A stretch of 16,616 bases of DNA, taken from NCBI GenBank assembly GCA_903836325.1, contig CAILQE010000083.1:1-16616 (forward strand), given 5' to 3'. This document shows, one piece after another, positions 14,523 through 16,616 of this stretch. The DNA comes from an uncultured Candidatus Saccharibacteria bacterium. GTDB taxonomy: Bacteria; Patescibacteriota; Saccharimonadia; Saccharimonadales; UBA4665. Made by a program: the position numbers and the translations under genes. The notes below the pieces were generated by a model, which was given only the letters and a program-made list of their open reading frames with translations, searched no databases and was not told the origin of the DNA. Position 1 is the stretch's first letter; the number at the start of each line of letters is the position of its first letter.

Positions 14523-16130
14523 ATGTTACATCACATTTCAATGAGACAAAAAATATTTGTCATGGTTGCCGTTATGTCTGGTCTTTTTTTGGCTGCATTA
14601 GATCAATCAATAGTTGGAACGGCACTACCAAAGATTGTTAATCAATTTCATGGGCTTTCAGAGCTAAGTTGGGTAGTTACTGCATATCTCTTGAGCTCTA
14701 CAATCACCATTCCAATAAGTGGAAAGCTATCAGATATTTTCGGTCGACGAAAAATGCTACTAACCGGTATTCTAATTTTCGTGATTGGCTCTATGTTCAC
14801 GGGATTATCTTGGAATATGACTTCACTAATAATATTTAGGGCAATACAGGGAATTGGTGGCGGAATCCTATTCTCGAGTGCTTTTGCGGTTATCGGAGAT
14901 CTCTTTACTCCTGCTGAAAGACCTAAATGGCAGGGAATTATTGGAGCTGTATGGGGTCTTTCTTCGGTAGTAGGTCCACTTCTTGGTGGATTCCTTACAG
15001 ATCATGCTTCTTGGCGTTGGTGCTTTTATGTAAATGTACCTTTTGGTATCATTGCTTTCGCACTTATTTTTATATATTTGCCAACTATTCTTGCTAAAGG
15101 TGCACAAAAGAAAATAGATTTTGGTGGGGCAGCACTTATTGCAGCAGGTCTTGCGTCTCTACTTTTGGTTCTTAATCTTGGTGGTGATAAATTCGCGTGG
15201 AGTTCTATGCAGTCGTATGGTTTATTCGCACTTGGATTCGCACTAATAGGATACTTTATATACTGGGAAAGTAGACATGAGGATCCAATTATTCCTCTCA
15301 TGATTTTTAAGAATAGTATTTTCAGAGTCTCAATAATTATGTTGTTCTTAGTTGGTATTGCAATGTTCGGTGCTATTATCTATCTGCCTCTTTTTGCACA
15401 AGTTGTACAGGGAGCATCTGCTACAAACTCGGGAATTATTCTTTTGCCATTAGTATTCTCACTTGCATTGACTAGTGTTGCATCAGGGCAAATTGTGGCA
15501 CGCACCGGTAAATATAAAAAGATAGCTATCTTGGGTGCTTTTCTTATGACTGGTTCGCTCTTTTGGCTTTCAACGATTTCTGCCAATACGTCTCATCTAC
15601 AGCTTATTATGCGAATGATTCCACTTGGTGTCGGTATTGGAATTACTATGCCATTATTTACTTTAATTATCCAAAATGCATTTGAGCAAAAATTCTTGGG
15701 AGTAGTAAGTTCTTCATCGCAGCTCTTTAGGGGAATAGGATCAGTTGTTGGAGTTGCAATGATGGGAACCTATTTGAATAGTCAGCTAAATACAAAACTT
15801 GGCTCACTTTCAAATTCAACTTTTGCTCAAACAATGAGTAATGAGGGTCATCCTGTAACCAATTTAAACGCCAACGGTTTACAACAATTACTTTCGCCAG
15901 CTAATCAGACTTCAATTTTAAGTAATATTTCTAAAGCTCCAAATCATGTTGAGTTAACAAATTCATTCCAGAGCTTTATTGAATCAGCTAGAACAGCGCT
16001 CGCAACTTCACTTACGCACGTGTTTTTAGTAGGTGCGTGTGTACTAGTAATAGCATGTGTGACTGTATTTTTCTTAAGAGAAATTCCTCTTCGTAAACAC
16101 TCTGATAGCAAACCCATGAGTCCTGAATGA
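14523..16130 (+). CDS. MFS drug:H+ antiporter, DHA2 (EmrB/QacA-like, 14 TM) family
   Basis: A 535-residue proton-driven exporter of the 14-helix DHA2 family, typically moving lipophilic drugs, dyes or fatty or envelope compounds out of the cell. Motif D1 is LDQSIVGTALPKI (26-38), motif A GKLSDIFGRRK (67-77), and motif C lies at about 144-157 (WGLSSVVGPLLGGF), followed by the DHA2-typical SWRWCFYVNVPFG (163-175). Hydrophobic helices continue to about residue 520, with one large extracytoplasmic loop (about 420-480) before the last helix, as in EmrB/QacA. The ATG at 14523 has AAAAGGAAA at the right distance; Met7 is a possible later start. It has its own promoter, is divergent from lepB and is not in an operon. 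No regulator of TetR or MarR type is adjacent. Substrate cannot be inferred. Confidence 0.93.
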   Translation: MLHHISMRQKIFVMVAVMSGLFLAALDQSIVGTALPKIVNQFHGLSELSWVVTAYLLSSTITIPISGKLSDIFGRRKMLLTGILIFVIGSMFTGLSWNMTSLIIFRAIQGIGGGILFSSAFAVIGDLFTPAERPKWQGIIGAVWGLSSVVGPLLGGFLTDHASWRWCFYVNVPFGIIAFALIFIYLPTILAKGAQKKIDFGGAALIAAGLASLLLVLNLGGDKFAWSSMQSYGLFALGFALIGYFIYWESRHEDPIIPLMIFKNSIFRVSIIMLFLVGIAMFGAIIYLPLFAQVVQGASATNSGIILLPLVFSLALTSVASGQIVARTGKYKKIAILGAFLMTGSLFWLSTISANTSHLQLIMRMIPLGVGIGITMPLFTLIIQNAFEQKFLGVVSSSSQLFRGIGSVVGVAMMGTYLNSQLNTKLGSLSNSTFAQTMSNEGHPVTNLNANGLQQLLSPANQTSILSNISKAPNHVELTNSFQSFIESARTALATSLTHVFLVGACVLVIACVTVFFLREIPLRKHSDSKPMSPE

Positions 16131-16139
16131 CACTAGAAG

Positions 16140-16168
16140 TTGCAAGGAAGGACTTATTTAGCTATAAT
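16140..16168 (+). promoter_or_regulatory. Promoter of tRNA-Gly
   Basis: TTGCAA (16140-16145), 17-bp spacer, TATAAT (16163-16168). The -10 is a perfect consensus, and the element ends 15 bp before the tRNA 5' end. Confidence 0.75.
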
Positions 16169-16183
16169 TTACCCTTGTAATAT

Positions 16184-16260
16184 GCGGGTTTAGCTCAGTT
16201 GTTTAGAGCGCTTCCTTGCCAAGGAAGAGGTCGAGAGTTAGAGTCTCTTAACCCGCACCA
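16184..16260 (+). tRNA. tRNA-Gly (anticodon GCC) with altered elbow
   Basis: A 77-nt tRNA. GCGGGTT pairs perfectly with AACCCGC; discriminator A and encoded CCA (16258-16260). Anticodon stem CTTCC/GGAAG encloses TTGCCAA, giving GCC (16218-16220). Two normally invariant bases differ: the D-loop reads AGTTGTTTA, with U instead of G at position 19 (16202), and the T-loop reads TTAGAGT, with A instead of C at position 56 (16240). The two changes together convert the tertiary G19-C56 pair into U19-A56. The other three tRNAs here are canonical at both sites. A T-rich run (16261-16275) follows the CCA and may aid termination. Confidence 0.95.
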
Positions 16261-16298
16261 TTTTTTGTTTTTATTTAAGATTTATTTGATAGATGGGT

Positions 16299-16304
16299 TA
16301 TAAT
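16299..16304 (+). promoter_or_regulatory. -10 promoter element of the zinc-ribbon mini gene
   Basis: A perfect TATAAT with only a weak -35-like TTAAGA (16275-16280, 18-bp spacer). Initiation near 16311 would leave a leader of about 37 nt containing AGAGGAG (16335-16341), a strong Shine-Dalgarno 6 nt before the ATG at 16348. Confidence 0.55.
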
Positions 16305-16347
16305 AAAACAAGTTTATAAAGTAACAATAAATTAAGAGGAGATAAAT

Positions 16348-16539
16348 ATGGTCACAGGATACTGCGTAAAATGTAAAGAAAAAGGCGTTGAATTAACAGC
16401 ACCAGAAATTCACCAAACTCAAAAAGGTGGTTTTATGGCCAAGGGTAAGCACGCGAAATGTGGAACAACTGTTTGTGCAATGATGTCTAAAGAGAATGCA
16501 GAAAAAGCAGTCGCAGACGGTGCTAAGAAAGCTTACTAG
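16348..16539 (+). CDS. Small zinc-ribbon protein, DUF5679-like
   Basis: A 63-residue protein starting MVTGYCVKCKEKG, which resembles the short DUF5679 proteins common in reduced bacterial genomes; their function is unknown. The first metal-binding pair is Cys6-x2-Cys9. In DUF5679 the second half normally has CPxCGT; here it reads KHAKCGTTVC, so His35 replaces the third Cys and pairs with Cys38, and an extra Cys43 follows. The C-terminus (about 47-63) is an Ala/Lys-rich helix absent from the shortest family members. It has a strong ribosome binding site and its own promoter, suggesting good expression. Nucleic-acid or ribosome association is plausible for such a small basic zinc protein but is inference. 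Confidence 0.8.
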   Translation: MVTGYCVKCKEKGVELTAPEIHQTQKGGFMAKGKHAKCGTTVCAMMSKENAEKAVADGAKKAY

Positions 16540-16616
16540 GCTTTTATTCCAATAAGAATCTAAGTTTCTAGATATTTTGGTACTATTAGTTAATAAATTT
16601 GTAATAATTTGTATCA

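Overview
The window is AT-rich, gene-dense bacterial chromosome. It carries mostly housekeeping genes on the + strand: 14 protein genes (one cut by the left edge) and four tRNA genes, with no mobile element, CRISPR array or prophage. The standard genetic code fits, because TGA ends two genes (8230-8232 and 16128-16130) and TGG supplies tryptophan; this argues against the UGA=Gly lineages. The gene content (secG beside an orphan membrane-anchored solute-binding protein, a DUF5679-like mini protein, short uvrC), very short spacers and frequent lack of Shine-Dalgarno sequences suggest a reduced-genome Patescibacteria/CPR organism, most likely Saccharibacteria (TM7). That placement is inference from gene content, not from a marker tree.

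Layout. 2-922: C-terminal third of UvrA. 1005-1361: small proline-rich repeat protein, convergent with dedA (1364-2059, minus). 2171-2860: ribosomal protein bL25 with an extended -10 promoter. 2935-4212: acidic, tail-anchored membrane protein of unknown role. 4240-7824: tight cluster of trhO (tRNA U34 hydroxylase), uvrC and an M24 Xaa-Pro peptidase. 7864-10247: operon of a PF04020-type four-helix membrane protein, secG and a membrane-anchored family 5 solute-binding protein. 10307-11935: FAD-binding oxidoreductase with a TTG start. 11957-12692: tRNA-Leu(GAG), tRNA-Val(UAC), a small unknown gene, tRNA-Phe(GAA). 12775-13686: secreted, C-terminally anchored unknown protein, convergent with lepB (13683-14390, minus). 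14523-16130: DHA2-type MFS exporter. 16184-16260: tRNA-Gly(GCC). 16348-16539: zinc-ribbon mini protein.

How the genes work together. uvrA and uvrC belong to nucleotide excision repair. secG and lepB belong to protein export, and three nearby proteins (the solute-binding protein, the PF04020 protein and the 303-aa anchored protein) are likely membrane-inserted or export clients. TrhO, bL25 and the tRNAs belong to translation; tRNA-Val(UAC) is a plausible TrhO substrate.

No clearly new multi-gene system is visible. The observations most worth following are a tRNA-Gly in which the near-universal G19-C56 elbow pair is replaced by U19-A56, a UvrC with no cysteine at all and therefore no Fe-S cluster ligands, an orphan peptide-binding protein in the secG operon, and an FAD oxidoreductase whose usual active-site motifs are altered.
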